Origin: Lutibacter sp.
Lineage (GTDB): Bacteria; Bacteroidota; Bacteroidia; Flavobacteriales; Flavobacteriaceae
Direction: 5' to 3'
Length of the DNA: 7,567 bases
Assembly (NCBI GenBank): GCA_021647265.1
Contig: JAKIVA010000082.1
Location: 1 to 7,567, forward strand
Shown here: positions 6,632 to 7,567 of the stretch, piece by piece
How positions within the stretch are numbered: the first letter of the stretch is position 1
Layout of the letters: each line of letters begins with the position of its first letter
Made by a program: the position numbers and the translations under genes
The notes under the pieces: generated by a model
Database searches by the model: none
Seen by the model: the letters and a program-made list of their open reading frames with translations, nothing else
Told to the model about the DNA's origin: nothing

Positions 6632-7300
6632 TTATTTAACAACTTTAAAAATTAAGTCTGTATAAAATTCAACTATATTTTCTTTTCCTTTTTCTACGTT
6701 AGTTAGCGCGGGTAAATGTTGTGCAAAATACCTTTGATGATTTGCTCCTTCAATAACTGTAGAGATGAGCATATGTGGAAACTTAAATTTTGGATTTATT
6801 TCCAACACCATGTCACCAACCCTTTGAACAACTTGCTTGTACGACTTAAAATAACCTTTTTCATTTTCATCATCAACATCTTTGGTATGAAACACCTTTA
6901 CTGATTCTGTTATTATAATTTTATGTAATAACACTTCGTCTATATATGAAAAGGATTTATCTACCACTACCGGTTGTGTTAATATTTTAATGGTTCTTTT
7001 TAACTTATCAGTTGGTGAATCTATATTTATTGTGGCAAAAACCAACCGATATTCAATCCAGCTCCAAAACCAAGAGGTAAGATATATTAGTAAGGTGTGC
7101 TTACTTTCAAAATAACGATAAATAGAACTTTCAGGCGATCCAATTTTATTACCTAATTTTTTAAAGGTAAATATTTCAAAACCAAGTTCGTTTATCAACT
7201 CAATACTTCCAGATATAATTCTACGTCCCAATTCAGATGAATCGGGCTTTTTTAAATATAATTCTGAGTTAACTTCTATATGTATTTGAAGGTCTTTCAT
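6632..7300 (-). CDS. TetR/AcrR-family transcriptional regulator
   Basis: A 222-residue one-component regulator. The DNA-binding domain spans about 24-70: helix 1 ELGRRIISGSIELINELG, then FTFKKLGNKIG with SPESSIYRYFESKHTLL, the classic TetR helix-turn-helix with its YRYFESK recognition end. An aromatic stretch with W77, W79 and W81 starts the ligand-binding half, which diverges as usual in this family, so the inducer cannot be named. The N-terminal extension (MKDLQIHIEVNSELYLKKPD) before the helices resembles flavobacterial homologues, supporting this start. A strong Bacteroidota promoter ends only 10 nt before the ATG, so the message is leaderless or nearly so. The promoter lies within a 37-bp imperfect palindrome, the likely operator for self-repression. 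The small membrane protein gene follows with no gap. Regulation of the downstream sulP operon is possible but not shown. Confidence 0.88.
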   Translation of the reverse strand: MKDLQIHIEVNSELYLKKPDSSELGRRIISGSIELINELGFEIFTFKKLGNKIGSPESSIYRYFESKHTLLIYLTSWFWSWIEYRLVFATINIDSPTDKLKRTIKILTQPVVVDKSFSYIDEVLLHKIIITESVKVFHTKDVDDENEKGYFKSYKQVVQRVGDMVLEINPKFKFPHMLISTVIEGANHQRYFAQHLPALTNVEKGKENIVEFYTDLIFKVVK

Positions 7301-7306
7301 GTTTCG

Positions 7307-7343
7307 CTTGCAAATATAATAGTATTACTATTAATTATGCAAG
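7307..7343. promoter_or_regulatory. Palindromic candidate operator overlapping the TetR promoter
   Basis: A 37-bp imperfect palindrome is centred on base 7325. The inner part, TAATAGTA-T-TACTATTA (7317-7333), is perfect over 8 bp per arm. The outer part, CTTGCA (7307-7312) and TGCAAG (7338-7343), is perfect over 6 bp per arm and shares the same centre. In all, 15 of 18 arm positions match. It covers both promoter boxes, the usual position for a TetR-family autorepressor site. Binding by this regulator is inferred. Confidence 0.6.
7311..7342 (-). promoter_or_regulatory. Bacteroidota-type promoter of the TetR gene
   Basis: On the minus strand TATATTTG (complement of 7311-7318) is a perfect match to the -7 consensus TAnnTTTG. 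A TTG (complement of 7340-7342) lies 21 bp upstream, within the 17-23 bp spacing known for Flavobacterium and Bacteroides primary sigma promoters. Only 10 nt separate the -7 box from the ATG at 7298-7300, so the 5' leader would be just a few nucleotides. Confidence 0.75.
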
Positions 7344-7379
7344 TTTTATTATATATATTTTAAAAAAAATATATAAAAC
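7343..7379. repeat. AT-rich inverted repeat
   Basis: TATATATTTT (7352-7361) and AAAATATATA (7366-7375) are perfect inverted copies around AAAA. The arms extend outward as GTTTTA and AAAC after a 3-nt slip. It could form a cruciform or a weak terminator-like hairpin between the TetR promoter and the insertion sequence. It may also be simple AT-rich sequence, since composition alone favours such matches here. Confidence 0.4.
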
Positions 7380-7463
7380 GAAACTACAAACACTAGTTTA
7401 TTTAAAAATTTAATTCTAAATATAAGATGAAATATCAAATAATTATCTGTATATCCGTAAATT

Positions 7464-7485
7464 CACCTAAAAGGTGTATATTTAC
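7464..7485 (+). promoter_or_regulatory. Hairpin and possible -7 box upstream of the transposase
   Basis: CACCT (7464-7468), loop AAA, AGGTG (7472-7476) form a short hairpin, loosely flanked by GTAAAT (7457-7462) and ATTTAC (7480-7485). Immediately after it TATATTTA (7477-7484) matches the -7 box TAnnTTTG except the last base, 26 nt before the transposase ATG. No matching TTG is seen at the expected distance, so promoter activity is uncertain; the hairpin may instead limit transposase expression. Confidence 0.35.
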
Positions 7486-7510
7486 TTGAATTCAAAGATA
7501 GAATAGATTT

Positions 7511-7567
7511 ATGAACATATTTAGTTTTACAGCAAATTTTGGTGATGAAGAGAGTTGTCGCTTACAT
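7511..7567 (+). CDS. Start of an IS1595-family-like transposase (3' end outside window)
   Basis: Only 19 codons are present: MNIFSFTANFGDEESCRLH. This opening closely matches the N-terminus I recall for IS1595-family transposases of Bacteroidota, which begin MNIFSFTxHFGTEExC and continue into a zinc-ribbon region and then a DDE-type catalytic domain. The Cys16 would be near the start of that N-terminal region. The frame is open to the window edge. Because only the first residues are visible, it cannot be said whether the gene is intact. The upstream stretch GATAGAATAGATTT gives no strong ribosome site, as is usual in this phylum. Confidence 0.7.
   Translation, partial: MNIFSFTANFGDEESCRLH
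7511..7567 (+). mobile_element. Insertion sequence (IS1595-like), left part only
   Basis: The element is inferred from the transposase start. Its left terminal inverted repeat should lie somewhere between 7344 and 7510 but cannot be fixed without the right end, and the 8-bp target duplication expected for this family cannot be checked. The true element therefore starts left of the coordinate given here. Confidence 0.55.

Noticed and set aside
6716..6904. Open frame of 62 codons on the plus strand
   Set aside because: Antisense inside the TetR gene; no supporting signals.
7486..7495. Perfect palindrome TTGAATTCAA as a regulatory site
   Set aside because: Ten bp palindromes of AT-rich sequence are expected by chance here, and nothing ties it to a regulator.

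Overview
This is an AT-rich window with the marks of a marine-type member of the Flavobacteriia (Bacteroidota). The marks are A-rich leaders instead of Shine-Dalgarno sites, a textbook Bacteroidota promoter (TTG, 21 bp, TATATTTG) before the TetR gene, a DUF2490 outer-membrane protein, an OprO/OprP-type porin, and proteins whose wording resembles flavobacterial homologues. The assignment rests on sequence feel; no database was searched.

Layout, left to right. (1) 1-562, plus strand: the C-terminal part of a phosphate-selective-type porin that is cut by the window edge. (2) 563-781: a gap between convergent genes. It is filled by a nested palindromic element (602-760) whose outer arms carry T-runs in both directions, so it can serve as a bidirectional terminator. 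(3) 782-6130, minus strand: five same-strand genes, in transcription order SulP anion transporter, tandem Usp protein, beta-carbonic anhydrase, DUF2490 outer-membrane protein, and NhaB Na+/H+ antiporter. Spacings are 31 nt, 102 nt, a 4-nt ATGA overlap and 15 nt. (4) 6302-7300, minus strand: a TetR-family regulator followed with no gap (TAAATG) by a 109-residue membrane protein. (5) 7301-7510: the TetR promoter inside a 37-bp imperfect palindrome, then AT-rich inverted repeats. (6) 7511-7567, plus strand: the first 19 codons of what looks like an IS1595-family transposase, cut by the window edge.

The core reads as an inorganic-carbon and ion-homeostasis unit. The SulP protein belongs to the type found fused to, or next to, beta-carbonic anhydrase, so bicarbonate is the most likely substrate. 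The carbonic anhydrase would interconvert bicarbonate and CO2 in the cytoplasm, NhaB would balance Na+ and H+, the Usp protein may regulate, and the DUF2490 barrel may act in the outer membrane. The individual families are secure. Their joint role, and the ion that drives the SulP carrier, are inference. The TetR and small membrane protein pair upstream is on the same strand and could control either itself or the carbon operon.
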